Shown one piece after another: positions 35,994 to 45,745 of a stretch of 64,000 nucleotides of DNA. The translations under genes were made by a program, and so were the position numbers. Position 1 is the first letter of the stretch. Every line of letters starts with the position of its first letter. The DNA comes from an uncultured Holophagaceae bacterium (lineage in GTDB: Bacteria; Acidobacteriota; Holophagae; Holophagales; Holophagaceae): the NCBI GenBank assembly GCA_903913215.1, contig CAIWKE010000013.1, positions 62,001-126,000 on the forward strand. Reading direction: 5' to 3'. The notes under the pieces are model-generated. The model worked only from the letters and a program-made list of their open reading frames with translations. It was not told the DNA's origin and ran no database searches.

Positions 35994-38120
35994 TCAGGGA
36001 GGGGGCATCTGGCAGCTGCTGCCGATGGCGGCGGGCAGGTAGAGATTCTCCACGTAGTCCTGCACCATGCGGTCGGCGTTGAAGCGCCAGGCCAGGGTGC
36101 GGATGGAGTTCTTCATACGTTCCACCCAGCAGCGGGGAATGCCCGTGGAGTTGCGGTTGTCGTAGTAGAGCGGAACAACCTCGTCCTCCAGCAGGCGGAA
36201 GAGATCCTCCGCATCCCGCTTATCCTGGATGGCCTGATCCGCATGGATCTCGCCGGTGCCGATGGCGAAGCCGTTGTTGCCGTCGTAGGCTTCAGCCCAC
36301 CAACCGTCCCGCACAGAGATGTGCAGGCCACCGTTGAGCACCACCTTCATCCCGCTGGTGCCGCAGGCCTCCAGGGGCCGCTGGGGGTTGTTGAGCCAGG
36401 CGTCGATGCCCTGGTAGAGCATGCGCCCCACGCGGATGTTGTAGTTCTCGATGAAGAGGATGCGGTGCCGGAAGCGGGGATCCTCGAGGAGGCCGGCCAC
36501 CTTCTGGATGAGCCCCTTGCCCGTGCTGTCCGCAGGGTGGGCGCGACCGGAGAACACGAGGTTCACGGGCCGCTCGGGGTTGTTCACCAGGCGGTCCAGG
36601 CGGTCCAGGTCCGTGTAGAGCAGGTCCGGGCGCTTGTAGGGCACGAAGCGGCGGGCGAAGCCGATGGTGAGGGCCTCGGGATCAAGTGGTGCGGGCTCGA
36701 TGGGGGGCAACCCCAGGCGCTCACGCATCTCGGCACTGCGGCCCCGGATGAAGCGGATGGTGCGGGCCTTCAGCACCTGCTTGGTCTCCCAGATCTCGGC
36801 AGAAGACACAGAGGTGATGCGTCCCCAGGTGGCCGGACGGGTCAGCGAGCTCTGGTAGTCCACGCCCAGGTGGGACTCGTAGAGGTGGTTCATTTCCGTG
36901 GCCAGCCAGGTGGGCAGGTGCACGCCGTTGGTGACATGGCCGATGGGCACCGCCTCTTCCTGGAGACCAGGGTAGAGGTGGTTCCACATCTTGCGGGAGA
37001 CCACGCCGTGCAGGGCGGAGACACCGTTGGCCCGACGGGAGAGTTTCAGGGCCAGGACCGTGGGCAGGAAGTAGGAGCCATGGTCATGGGGGTTCACGCG
37101 GCCCAGGCCCATGACCTCGTCCAGGGACAGCTTCAGCCCTTCAGCCAGGGGTCGCAGGTGCTCGGCGGCCAGGTCCGCGGGGAAGCGGTCATGGCCGGCG
37201 TCCACGGGCGTGTGGGTGGTGAAGACTGTGGCTGAGGCCACTTCCTGCAGGGCCTTGTGGGGCTCCATGCCGTCCTCCTGGATGCGGTAGCGGGCCCGCT
37301 CCAGCAGGGCGAAGGCCGAGTGGCCCTCATTGAGGTGGAAGACGCTGGCATTGATGCCCAGAGCCCGCAGGGCCCGGGCCCCGCCCACGCCCAGGAGCAG
37401 TTCCTGCTCGATGCGCATGCGCTGGTCGCCACCGTAGAGGCGGGCCGTGAGGGCCACGTCCTTGGGGTCGTTCTGTTTTACGCGGGTGTCCAGCAGGATG
37501 AGCCGGATGCGCCCCACCATGACCTGCAGCACCGAGGCGTAGACCAGTCGACCGGGCAACTCCACGGCCACCTGCACGGGCTCGCCGTGCCGATCCACGG
37601 CGCGGGTCAAGGGCAGGTCCTGGATGTCGAAGGGTTCCACCACATCCTGCTGCCAGAGGGCCTTGTCCAGCACCTGGCTGGTGTAGCCCTCGTGGTAGAG
37701 CAGGCCCACGCCCACCAGGGGCACGCCGAGGTCCGAGGCGGCCTTCAGATGGTCGCCAGCGAGGATGCCCAGGCCGCCCGAGTAGATGGGCAGGGACTCG
37801 TGGATGCCGAACTCCATACAGAAATAGGCCACGGGCCGGGAGCCCAGCGCCCCCGCGTGGGTCAGCCCCCAGGTGGTCACGGGCAGCAGGTACTCCTGGA
37901 GCTGGCGCAGGGCGCGGTCCACCCGCGCCGGCACATCGACCTCGGTGGCGCGATTCTCCAGCTCTTCCGGGGAGATCTGGCGCAGCACGGACATGGGGTT
38001 CTGGTGGGCCCGCTGGTAGAGCTCCAGGTCAAGGTCCCGGAAGATGGTGCGGACCTCGGGCTTCCAGGTCCACCAGAGATTCTGGGTGAGCTTCTGCATC
38101 TTCTTTACGAGCATGTCCAT
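35994..38120 (-). CDS. glgP: Alpha-glucan (glycogen) phosphorylase
   Basis: Releases glucose 1-phosphate from glycogen ends using phosphate and PLP. It is 708 residues, the shorter bacterial/archaeal GT35 subfamily. The PLP lysine is in EACGTSGMKVVLNGGLHIS, with SVRDGWWAEAYDGNNGFAIG following; the phosphate site region is IGFARRFVPYKRPDLLYTD. The N-terminus (LTQNLWWTWKPEVRTIFRDL) is typical of this subfamily. It ends the minus-strand run debrancher - glgB2 - glgP; the gap to glgB2 is 9 bases, so breakdown and remodelling enzymes are made together. Confidence 0.95.
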   Translation of the reverse strand: MDMLVKKMQKLTQNLWWTWKPEVRTIFRDLDLELYQRAHQNPMSVLRQISPEELENRATEVDVPARVDRALRQLQEYLLPVTTWGLTHAGALGSRPVAYFCMEFGIHESLPIYSGGLGILAGDHLKAASDLGVPLVGVGLLYHEGYTSQVLDKALWQQDVVEPFDIQDLPLTRAVDRHGEPVQVAVELPGRLVYASVLQVMVGRIRLILLDTRVKQNDPKDVALTARLYGGDQRMRIEQELLLGVGGARALRALGINASVFHLNEGHSAFALLERARYRIQEDGMEPHKALQEVASATVFTTHTPVDAGHDRFPADLAAEHLRPLAEGLKLSLDEVMGLGRVNPHDHGSYFLPTVLALKLSRRANGVSALHGVVSRKMWNHLYPGLQEEAVPIGHVTNGVHLPTWLATEMNHLYESHLGVDYQSSLTRPATWGRITSVSSAEIWETKQVLKARTIRFIRGRSAEMRERLGLPPIEPAPLDPEALTIGFARRFVPYKRPDLLYTDLDRLDRLVNNPERPVNLVFSGRAHPADSTGKGLIQKVAGLLEDPRFRHRILFIENYNIRVGRMLYQGIDAWLNNPQRPLEACGTSGMKVVLNGGLHISVRDGWWAEAYDGNNGFAIGTGEIHADQAIQDKRDAEDLFRLLEDEVVPLYYDNRNSTGIPRCWVERMKNSIRTLAWRFNADRMVQDYVENLYLPAAIGSSCQMPPP

Positions 38121-38129
38121 GTGGCTTTC

Positions 38130-40082
38130 CTAAGATCGGGGTGGAGCAGTGTGCGCTGGGCGCAGGAAAAGAGCAGCCAGGGGGGGCAGCGTAAGGTTCA
38201 GAGATTGAGGGAAGCCGTGGGCGGGGATGGGCTGGGTCTTGACCCGACCGATGTTGCCCTCGTTGTGGCCGCCGTAGTAGGTGGAGTCCGTGTTCAGCAG
38301 TTCTTCGTAGACGCCGGGCTCGGGCACGCCCACGCGGTAGCCACGCTGGGTGAGGGCTGTGAAGTTGAAGGCGACAGCTACGAAATCACGGGGATCCGAG
38401 GCTCGGCGCAGCATCGTCAGCACGCTGTTGAAGCGATCCGCGCAGTCAATCCAGGCGAAGCCCCCCGGCTGGCAGTCCCCCTCGTGGAGGGCCGGCTGGC
38501 TGCGGTAGAGGCCGTTGAGGTCCTTCAGAAGATCGTGGATACCCTTGTTGGCGGACTGGTTGAGCAGGCCCCAGTCCAGGGCTGTGTCGTGGTTCCACTC
38601 CTTGGCCTGGGCGAACTCGCCGCCCATGAAGAGCAGCTTCTTGCCACCATGGGCGAAGAGCCAGGCGTAGAGCAGGCGCAGGTTCGCCATGCGCTCCCAG
38701 GCATCCCCCTGCATGCGCCCGTAGAGGCTGCGCTTCCCATGGACCACCTCATCATGGGATAGGGGCAGCACGTAGTTCTCGGAGTCGTGGTAGACCATCG
38801 AGAAGGTGATCTCGTCGTGGACGTCGTGGCGCCACATCATGCCCTGGCCGAGGTAGCGCAGGGTGTCGTGCATCCAGCCCATGTCCCACTTGAAGCCGAA
38901 GCCCAGGCCGCCCTTGTCTGTGGGGCGCGAGACCCCGGGCCAGGCGGTGGATTCCTCAGCCACGGTGAAGGTGTCCGGGAACTGGGCGTAGACCACCTCG
39001 TTGAGGCGGCGCAGGAAATGGACCGCCTCAAGGTTTTCCCGACCGCCATAGCGGTTGGGAATCCACTGCCCCACTTCGCGGCTGTAGTCCAGGTAGAGCA
39101 TGGAGGCCACCGCATCCACCCGCAGGCCATCGATGTGAAACTGGTCCAGCCAGAACAGGGCGTTGGAGATGAGGTAGTTCTGCACCTCCACCCGGCCGTA
39201 GTTGTAAATGAGGGTGCCCCAGTCCATGTGGCGGCCCTGGCGGGGATCCGCGTGCTCATAGAGGTGGGTGCCATCGAAGAAGCCCAAGCCGTGGGCGTCC
39301 TCGGGGAAGTGGGCGGGCACCCAGTCGAGGATGACGCCCAGGCCCGCCTGGTGCAGCGTGTCCACGAAGGCCTTGAAATCCTCAGGACCGCCGAAGCGGC
39401 TGGTGGGGGCGAACATGCCCAGGGGCTGGTAGCCCCAGCTGGGGTCGTAGGGGTGCTCAGTCACAGGCAGCAGCTGCACGTGGGTGAAGCCCAGGTAGCT
39501 GGCATAGGGCGCCAGGTCCGCCGCGATCTCCCGGTAGCTCATGAAGGTGCCGTCCGGGCGCCGCCGCCAGGATCCCAGGTGCAGCTCGTAGATGCTCATG
39601 GGGGCCGAGTGGGCATGGGTGGTCCGGCGCTGGGCCAGCCACGCGCCGTCACCCCACTCATGGTGGGGCAGACCCTGGATGATGGAGGCGGTGCCCGGGG
39701 CCCGCTCGCAGCGGAAGGCGTAAGGATCAGCCTTCAACGGCAGCAATTTGCCATCGGGCCCGTGCAGCTCGAACTTATAGAACTGGCCCGCCTTCAGCCC
39801 GGGGACAAAGGTCTCCCAGAAGCCATTGGGACCGGCCTGCGCCATTGGGTTAGCCCGGCCATCCCAGCCATTGAAGTCCCCCACCACGCTCACGGACCGG
39901 GCATTGGGTGCCCAGACAGCAAAGCTGACGCCCTCGACCCCATCCACTGCCTGCGGGTGGGCCCCCAGCTTCTCGTAAGCCCGCAGGTGCGTGCCCTCAC
40001 CTAGCAGGTGCAGATCCAGATCGCCCAGAGTCGAGGCGAGACGGGGTTGTTCCATGGACCATTCTAGACCGGCTAGGGCCAT
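38130..40082 (-). CDS. glgB: 1,4-alpha-glucan branching enzyme, short form
   Basis: Second GH13 branching enzyme, 650 residues. It lacks the N1 module of the long form and starts almost directly with CBM48 ([22 protein letters not shown], 54-75). Catalytic residues are Asp323 ([17 protein letters not shown]), Glu376 (VAEESTAWP) and Asp444 ([12 protein letters not shown]). It is clearly related to the enzyme at 33052-35235. It sits between the debrancher and phosphorylase genes, so it may serve during turnover. The start could also be the Met at codon 10; neither has a strong ribosome site. Confidence 0.94.
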   Translation of the reverse strand: MALAGLEWSMEQPRLASTLGDLDLHLLGEGTHLRAYEKLGAHPQAVDGVEGVSFAVWAPNARSVSVVGDFNGWDGRANPMAQAGPNGFWETFVPGLKAGQFYKFELHGPDGKLLPLKADPYAFRCERAPGTASIIQGLPHHEWGDGAWLAQRRTTHAHSAPMSIYELHLGSWRRRPDGTFMSYREIAADLAPYASYLGFTHVQLLPVTEHPYDPSWGYQPLGMFAPTSRFGGPEDFKAFVDTLHQAGLGVILDWVPAHFPEDAHGLGFFDGTHLYEHADPRQGRHMDWGTLIYNYGRVEVQNYLISNALFWLDQFHIDGLRVDAVASMLYLDYSREVGQWIPNRYGGRENLEAVHFLRRLNEVVYAQFPDTFTVAEESTAWPGVSRPTDKGGLGFGFKWDMGWMHDTLRYLGQGMMWRHDVHDEITFSMVYHDSENYVLPLSHDEVVHGKRSLYGRMQGDAWERMANLRLLYAWLFAHGGKKLLFMGGEFAQAKEWNHDTALDWGLLNQSANKGIHDLLKDLNGLYRSQPALHEGDCQPGGFAWIDCADRFNSVLTMLRRASDPRDFVAVAFNFTALTQRGYRVGVPEPGVYEELLNTDSTYYGGHNEGNIGRVKTQPIPAHGFPQSLNLTLPPLAALFLRPAHTAPPRS

Positions 40083-40097
40083 GGATGTCAGAGGATT

Positions 40098-43000
40098 TCA
40101 GGAATTGAGGCTCGTCCACACCCGCAGCGCCTCGCTGACGCTCCAGGCCTGGGCGTCGCAGCCCCGGGGGGTGTGCGGGGCATCGCCGTCCAGGAGCTCC
40201 GGCAGCTGACCAAGGCAGCCCGTGTCCAGCAGCGGAGCCACGGAGCCCAGCCAGGCCCGGGCCGCACTCCTGGCGGCGGGGTCGCCGTCCCAGGCCAGGT
40301 CCAGAGCCTCGCAAAGCATGGGCAGCTGCCAGACCCAGGCGGTGCCGTTGTGATAGGCGGGCTTCCGGCGGGTGTCCTCGTCCCCTTCGTAGCGGCCCTG
40401 GTAGGGCTGATGGGGATCATTCAGCAGGCCACCCCAGGGGGCTGGAATGGGCAGGGGTACGGTGACGGGGATGGGCGCCAGGCTGCGCAGGCCCCCGGGC
40501 ACCAGCAGGTGCCGGGCGCAGGCAGCCACGGCCCGTCGGGCCCGCTCGCCGGTGACCAGGCCCAGGGAGACGAGGAAGAGCTGATTGGGACGCAGGTGAT
40601 CTGCGGGCAGGGCCTGGGCGGCGGGAATGCCCCGGTCCGCCAACAGCACGTCCGCGAACCAGCCACGGTCCTCCAGCCAGAAGGCGCCCAGGGAGGCCTC
40701 GGCCTGGGCGGCGGTCTGGGCCCAGGCCTCGCCATCGCTGGGGGCGTTGAGCCAGTCCAGCAGGCGCAGCAGCCGGATCCACAGGGCCTGGATCTCCACG
40801 GGGTAGCCCTCCCGGGGCGTGCCCATGGGATAACGGGTATCCATCCAGGTGAAGTGGGCGGGACTCCAAAGCAGGCCAGAGCCGGGATCCATGACCACGC
40901 CATTGCGGGCCCCGCGGCGCAGGTGCTCGCCCAGGGAGGTGAGCACCTCCAGCACCGTGCGGTCGCCCGCAGCGGCCTGGAAGAAGGCCATGCCCAGATG
41001 TTCGGCGGCCTCTTCGCAGGCCACTGCCAGCCAGAGGGGGGCGTCCGAGGTGTCGCGATCCGCGGTGCTGTCCGAGCCCAGCATGTTGGGCAAGGTGCCC
41101 GCCACCTCCAGGGCCGCGAAGGTGCGCAGGATGAGGCCCGCGTCCTCGGACCAGCCCGTGGCCAGGAGGCCACGACAGGCGATGAGCGTATCCCGGCCCC
41201 AGTCCAGGAACCAGGGATAGCCCGCGATGACCGTGAGGCCCTGGTCCCGCCGGGCCAGGAAGGCCCCCATCGCCCGCTGCAAACGGGCGGGCACATCGCC
41301 CGCCAAGGGCAACGGGCGGGGACTGGCCGCCACCGGGCCGCTCTCGGCATTCACGCTGAGGCCCACCTGGGCGCCGGGGGCCAGGGGCACGTCAAACCAG
41401 CCGGGACTCCAGGCGTCGCCGCTGCCCGCCAGGCCCCGGGAGGCCTCCACCGGATGCGGGATGCCACGGCAGGCCTCGGGCTGGGAGTGGTACACGCCGG
41501 CGTCGGCCAGGATCTCCACGCGGCGCTCCAGGGCCGGAGCGAAGCAGAAGCCCGAGCCCGCCGGGGCCAGGGTGGTCGCGGCCCCGAAAAAGGCCTCCAG
41601 GCCCAGGTCCAGGTGAGTCTCGCCGTGGAAGGACCGGTCTTCCAGGTCGAAGCGCAGGGTGAGGCGCACGGCGAACTCGGCCATGAGGTCCGAGTCGCTC
41701 CCGGCATTGGCGGGGCGGGACCAGCGCAGACGCAGGGCGTTCTGGTCCTCGAGCATTTCCACCTCGAGGCCCAGGTCCACACAGCGACCATCCCCGGCGC
41801 TGGCCCGGAAGGTCCAGCGGGCCACGGGCCCCGCCTCGAAGCGCACCAGATTATGGGCGTCCAGCGGGGAGATGAAGCCGTCGGCGTTCACCCAGGCCCT
41901 GAGGCGCTTCACCAGCACATGGCGATCCGAGGGGGCTGTGGGGTGCAGGTTGGCCCCCAGCAGGCAGTCGTATTTCGACGTGATGGCCCCCAGATCCCCA
42001 TGGAGCCGCGCCATGGCGCCCCGGCCGTTGGTGAGCAGGGCCAGGCCCTCGCGGCTGGGATGGGCTGCCAGGGGCGCCTCCGTCAGGAAGCACAGCTCCG
42101 CCTGGAGCAGGCCCGCGGCATGGCGATCCAGGTGCAGGGTGGCGAGCCCCTGCCGAGTGGGCTGGGGCGCCAAGGCGGCCACGTGGTCAGAAGCCATGGG
42201 CACGCTGCGCAGATGCAGGTCCGCGAGGCCCGGCACCTCCAGGCTCAGATCGAAGGGCTCAGGGTTCCGCACCAGGACCCAATGGCCCGGGGCCACGGGG
42301 CTCACGCGGCGCACATCAGCCACCTCCCAGAGGGTGACTTCGGGAAACCGCACGATGGCCAAGGCCTGGTCCAGGGCCGCCAGGAGGTCTGTCCGCAACA
42401 GTCCCAGCTCCAGGTGCGGCAGGGCCGCCAGGAAAGCCGCCGGGTCCGCCACCACCCGCTGGGCCAGGGCGCGCCAGTCTGCGGGACCGATCGCCTCTGC
42501 GGGATGCAAGGCTGCGAGGCACTGGAGGGCCCAGGCCGCCTGGGCCCGCGCGGCCCGGTAGGCCTCGCCTGCCAGGCCATGGGGCCGTTCCTGGTCGGCC
42601 AAGCAGTAGCAGCCGCCGGGGGGAAGTAGCAGCTCACGGCCCCCGAGGATCGTCACCGAAGGGGGGGACACCTGGCCCAGCAGGTCCACGCAGGTCCCGC
42701 CGAGTTCCCCCCACACGCTGCTCTCGAGGTGGCAGGACTGGGCCTGGTCCAGATCCAGATTCACGAGGACCAGCAGGTGGTCGAGCCCCTCGGCGGAACG
42801 GCGGTGCAGGACAAGCACCGGGGCATCGTCAGCGCTGAGACGCTCCACTTCGGCGCCATCGAAGAAGCAGGGGTGCTCCGCCAGCAGGCGGTTGAGGATG
42901 GCCAGCTCCGCCACCAGGTTGGGTTCGGCGCCCCAGGCCATTTCCCTCGCCTCGTGGACGTCCACTTTTTCCGTGGCCAACCACTCCACCCCGGCCGTAA

Positions 43001-44336
43001 AGCCAAAGCCGCCATTCTGGCTGGCCAAGGCGCAGAGCCGGTTCCGCTGCCGGGACCAGGCCGCGCCCTTCGCCGCCAGGCGCGCGTTGTCGTGGGTCTC
43101 GCTGTAGTGCACCAGAAGCCCGCTGCGCTCGCCCTGGCGCAGGCAGTGGTCCAAGTACAGGGCCACTTCGCGAGGCTGGTAATTCTGGAACAGCTCCGAG
43201 TAGGCCCAGTGCATGCCGCCCCGGGTGAGCAGGGTTTCCGTGGCCTCCCAGGCGCCGCCCAGGCCCTCCAGCAGGAAGACCGTCTCGGGGTAGATCTGAT
43301 GGACCTTGGTGGTGATGTACTGCCAGGCGGGCAGGGGCACCATGTAGCCCGCGTCGCAGCGGAAGCCATCCACGCCGCGGCCGCACCAGATCAGAAGAGC
43401 CCGGGCCACGGTATCCCAGAGGGCCGGGCTGCCCTGATCCAGTTCCACAAGGTCCGCCCAGGTGTTGCCCCAGGCGCCGGGGCTGTGGAAGGTGCCGTCG
43501 GCATTGCGGCAGAACCAGTCGGGCCGGTGCTCCAGCAGGCGGGAGCCCCAGCCGGTGTGGTTCACAAGGATGTCCAGGATCACCTGGCCCCGTTTCTCAT
43601 GGACAGCGGTGGTCAGCTCCCGAAACTGCTCCTCGGCCGTGGTGCGCTTGTCGAAGTCCACCAGGGCCGGGTCGATGGCCGTGAGATCCAACTGGGCGTA
43701 GGGGCTGCCGAAGCGGCCCATGCGGGCGAAGGTGGTGGGCACGGGGCCCACGGGCAGCAGGTGCAGGATGCGGCTGCCCAGGCGGTCGAAAATATGGGGC
43801 ACCTCGGCCGTGAGATCCCTTAGACGCCCCGAGGGCGGGATGACCGCGTACCCAGCTCCGTCCAGCGCGGCGACAGCCAGGGCGAGATCCGGGCGCTGGC
43901 GGGCCGCGGCCCCACCGAACATGCGGGGAAAGGCGCAGTAGATGGTGTTGGCGGTGCGAAGCTGGTCTGGGTGCACCGTGAGGGCCACATTGTCGCCGCC
44001 GGGCCAGTGCTGGCAACCCTCCGGGTCCACGCAGTAGGCCTTGGCCTGAAAGGGACCAGGCTCCGTGAGGGCCAGGTCCAGGTGCCAGCCTTCGGAATCC
44101 TCTTGTAGCGGGATGTCCCGCCAGGCGGAGCCCGCCGGATCAGCCAGGCTCTCGCCCAGCAGGCTGAGGGTCTCCTCCCGCAGCCGGGCGGCCCGGGTGA
44201 GGTTGGTGCGCAGGAAGGCCCGCCAGCCCTCAGCCTGGGCCTCCGGCCGTGGGTGGGGGAGCGTGAAGCGCACCCGGTCGCCCACGAAGCGAAGCAGGCG
44301 CGTGCCACTGGCGGGGCTCATCTGGTAGTCCGTCAT
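40098..44336 (-). CDS. Bifunctional glycogen debranching enzyme (GH13 + GH133, AGL-like)
   Basis: Very large protein of 1412 residues. The N-terminal half is a GH13 barrel: DILVNHTG (255-262), GVDGFRCDAG (Asp328), LLEGLG (Glu357) and ETHDN (Asp416). The C-terminal third is an amylo-1,6-glucosidase-type (alpha/alpha)6 domain: AGYPWFLDWGRDTLIACRGL (about 1035-1055), TPREGYPVEIQALW, LRPNQLFLVSLGL and AYHNGTAWVWQLP. This transferase-plus-glucosidase layout is that of eukaryotic AGL rather than the bacterial GlgX. ATG 44336 is the start, with AGGA upstream. It heads the glgB2-glgP run. Confidence 0.9.
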   Translation of the reverse strand: MTDYQMSPASGTRLLRFVGDRVRFTLPHPRPEAQAEGWRAFLRTNLTRAARLREETLSLLGESLADPAGSAWRDIPLQEDSEGWHLDLALTEPGPFQAKAYCVDPEGCQHWPGGDNVALTVHPDQLRTANTIYCAFPRMFGGAAARQRPDLALAVAALDGAGYAVIPPSGRLRDLTAEVPHIFDRLGSRILHLLPVGPVPTTFARMGRFGSPYAQLDLTAIDPALVDFDKRTTAEEQFRELTTAVHEKRGQVILDILVNHTGWGSRLLEHRPDWFCRNADGTFHSPGAWGNTWADLVELDQGSPALWDTVARALLIWCGRGVDGFRCDAGYMVPLPAWQYITTKVHQIYPETVFLLEGLGGAWEATETLLTRGGMHWAYSELFQNYQPREVALYLDHCLRQGERSGLLVHYSETHDNARLAAKGAAWSRQRNRLCALASQNGGFGFTAGVEWLATEKVDVHEAREMAWGAEPNLVAELAILNRLLAEHPCFFDGAEVERLSADDAPVLVLHRRSAEGLDHLLVLVNLDLDQAQSCHLESSVWGELGGTCVDLLGQVSPPSVTILGGRELLLPPGGCYCLADQERPHGLAGEAYRAARAQAAWALQCLAALHPAEAIGPADWRALAQRVVADPAAFLAALPHLELGLLRTDLLAALDQALAIVRFPEVTLWEVADVRRVSPVAPGHWVLVRNPEPFDLSLEVPGLADLHLRSVPMASDHVAALAPQPTRQGLATLHLDRHAAGLLQAELCFLTEAPLAAHPSREGLALLTNGRGAMARLHGDLGAITSKYDCLLGANLHPTAPSDRHVLVKRLRAWVNADGFISPLDAHNLVRFEAGPVARWTFRASAGDGRCVDLGLEVEMLEDQNALRLRWSRPANAGSDSDLMAEFAVRLTLRFDLEDRSFHGETHLDLGLEAFFGAATTLAPAGSGFCFAPALERRVEILADAGVYHSQPEACRGIPHPVEASRGLAGSGDAWSPGWFDVPLAPGAQVGLSVNAESGPVAASPRPLPLAGDVPARLQRAMGAFLARRDQGLTVIAGYPWFLDWGRDTLIACRGLLATGWSEDAGLILRTFAALEVAGTLPNMLGSDSTADRDTSDAPLWLAVACEEAAEHLGMAFFQAAAGDRTVLEVLTSLGEHLRRGARNGVVMDPGSGLLWSPAHFTWMDTRYPMGTPREGYPVEIQALWIRLLRLLDWLNAPSDGEAWAQTAAQAEASLGAFWLEDRGWFADVLLADRGIPAAQALPADHLRPNQLFLVSLGLVTGERARRAVAACARHLLVPGGLRSLAPIPVTVPLPIPAPWGGLLNDPHQPYQGRYEGDEDTRRKPAYHNGTAWVWQLPMLCEALDLAWDGDPAARSAARAWLGSVAPLLDTGCLGQLPELLDGDAPHTPRGCDAQAWSVSEALRVWTSLNS

Positions 44337-44443
44337 GCGAGGATTTTCCTGCCATTGGCCGCGAAAGGGGGAAGTAAATGCTGGGCACCGGCTGGCGCCC
44401 CGGGGCCCCACCGGATGGGCTACGCTAAAGCACTGGAGATTCG

Positions 44444-45745
44444 ATGGACCGACTGGTGATCCAAGGTGGACATCCCCTGCGGGGGCGCATCCGGGTGTCG
44501 GGTGCCAAGAATGCAGCCCTGCCCTGCCTGGCGGCGGTCCTGCTCACCGCTGACGAGGTGGTGCTCAGCAACCTGCCCGCCGTGGCGGATATCCGCACCA
44601 TGGTGAAGGTGCTCCAGGCCCTGGGCACCACGGCCACGCTGGAGCCCGAGGGTGAGGGCTTCGAACTGAAGGGGCGGCTGGCCTGTGCGGGCAGCGATGA
44701 CCCCAAGGCCCCCTACGACCTGGTGAAGACCATGCGGGCCTCCATCCTGGTACTGGGACCCCTGCTCGCCCGCTTCGGCAAGGCCACCGTGAGCCTGCCC
44801 GGGGGTTGCGCCATCGGGGCCCGCCCCGTGAACCTCCACTTGGAGGCCCTGGAGCGCATGGGCGCCAGCATCGAGATCAGCCACGGCTACATCCATGCCT
44901 CGGTGAAGGGCCGCCTCAAAGGCATCGACCACGCCTTCGAGAAGGTGAGCGTGGGCGCCACGGAGAACATCCTCATGGCCGCCAGCCTGGCCGAGGGCAC
45001 CACGGTGCTGCGCCACGCGGCCCAGGAGCCCGAGATCAGCGACCTGGCCCAGCTCCTGGTGGAGATGGGAGCCAACATCGAAGGCATCGGCACCGGCACC
45101 CTCACCATCCAGGGCGTGGACAAGCTCCACGGCTGCGAGCATGTGGTCATACCCGACCGCATCGAGGCGGGCACCTACCTCTGCGCCGTGGCCGCCGCCT
45201 GTGGCGATGTGGTCCTGGACCGCAGCGAGCCCGAGCACCTGCGCTCCCTGCTGGACCTGCTGGAGCGCTGCGGCTGCGTCATCACCGAGCGCGAGGGCCA
45301 GGACGGCCGTCAGCTCCGCATCCAGCGCGAACCGGGCCAGAAGCTGCGCTCCAAGGACATCACCACCCTGCCCTACCCCGGCTTCCCCACGGACCTCCAG
45401 GCCCAGGTCATGGCCGTCATGACCCAGGCCTGCGGCATCAGCGTCATCAACGAGGGCATCTTCGAGAACCGGTTCCAGCACGCCATGGAGCTCGAACGCC
45501 TGGGCGCGAACCTGCGCACGGACGGCCACACGGCCATCGTGGCGGGCCCTGCGGACCTGACCGGCTGCACAGTCATGGCCACGGACCTGCGCGCCAGCGC
45601 CGCCCTGGTCATCGCGGGCCTGGTGGCCCGGGGCGAGACCATCGTTGACCGCATCTACCACTTGGACCGGGGCTACGCGGGCCTGGAAAAGAAGCTCCAG
45701 GGCGTCGGCGCGCACATCGAGCGCGTGGGCGGGGGCCGGGTCTGA
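44444..45745 (+). CDS. murA: UDP-N-acetylglucosamine 1-carboxyvinyltransferase
   Basis: First committed step of peptidoglycan synthesis, adding enolpyruvate from PEP to UDP-GlcNAc. It is 433 residues. Lys22 and Asn23 (SGAKNAALP) and the catalytic loop Cys122 (SLPGGCAIGARPVNLH) are present; this Cys is the fosfomycin target. GGAG is 5 bases before the ATG. The stop shares a base with the next start (TGATG). It is divergent from the debranching enzyme gene. Confidence 0.97.
   Translation: MDRLVIQGGHPLRGRIRVSGAKNAALPCLAAVLLTADEVVLSNLPAVADIRTMVKVLQALGTTATLEPEGEGFELKGRLACAGSDDPKAPYDLVKTMRASILVLGPLLARFGKATVSLPGGCAIGARPVNLHLEALERMGASIEISHGYIHASVKGRLKGIDHAFEKVSVGATENILMAASLAEGTTVLRHAAQEPEISDLAQLLVEMGANIEGIGTGTLTIQGVDKLHGCEHVVIPDRIEAGTYLCAVAAACGDVVLDRSEPEHLRSLLDLLERCGCVITEREGQDGRQLRIQREPGQKLRSKDITTLPYPGFPTDLQAQVMAVMTQACGISVINEGIFENRFQHAMELERLGANLRTDGHTAIVAGPADLTGCTVMATDLRASAALVIAGLVARGETIVDRIYHLDRGYAGLEKKLQGVGAHIERVGGGRV

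Noticed and set aside
40173-42629. Plus-strand open frame of 818 codons opposite the debranching enzyme gene
   Set aside because: No start signal and Gly/Gln/His-rich nonsense; the minus-strand protein has clear catalytic motifs over the same bases.
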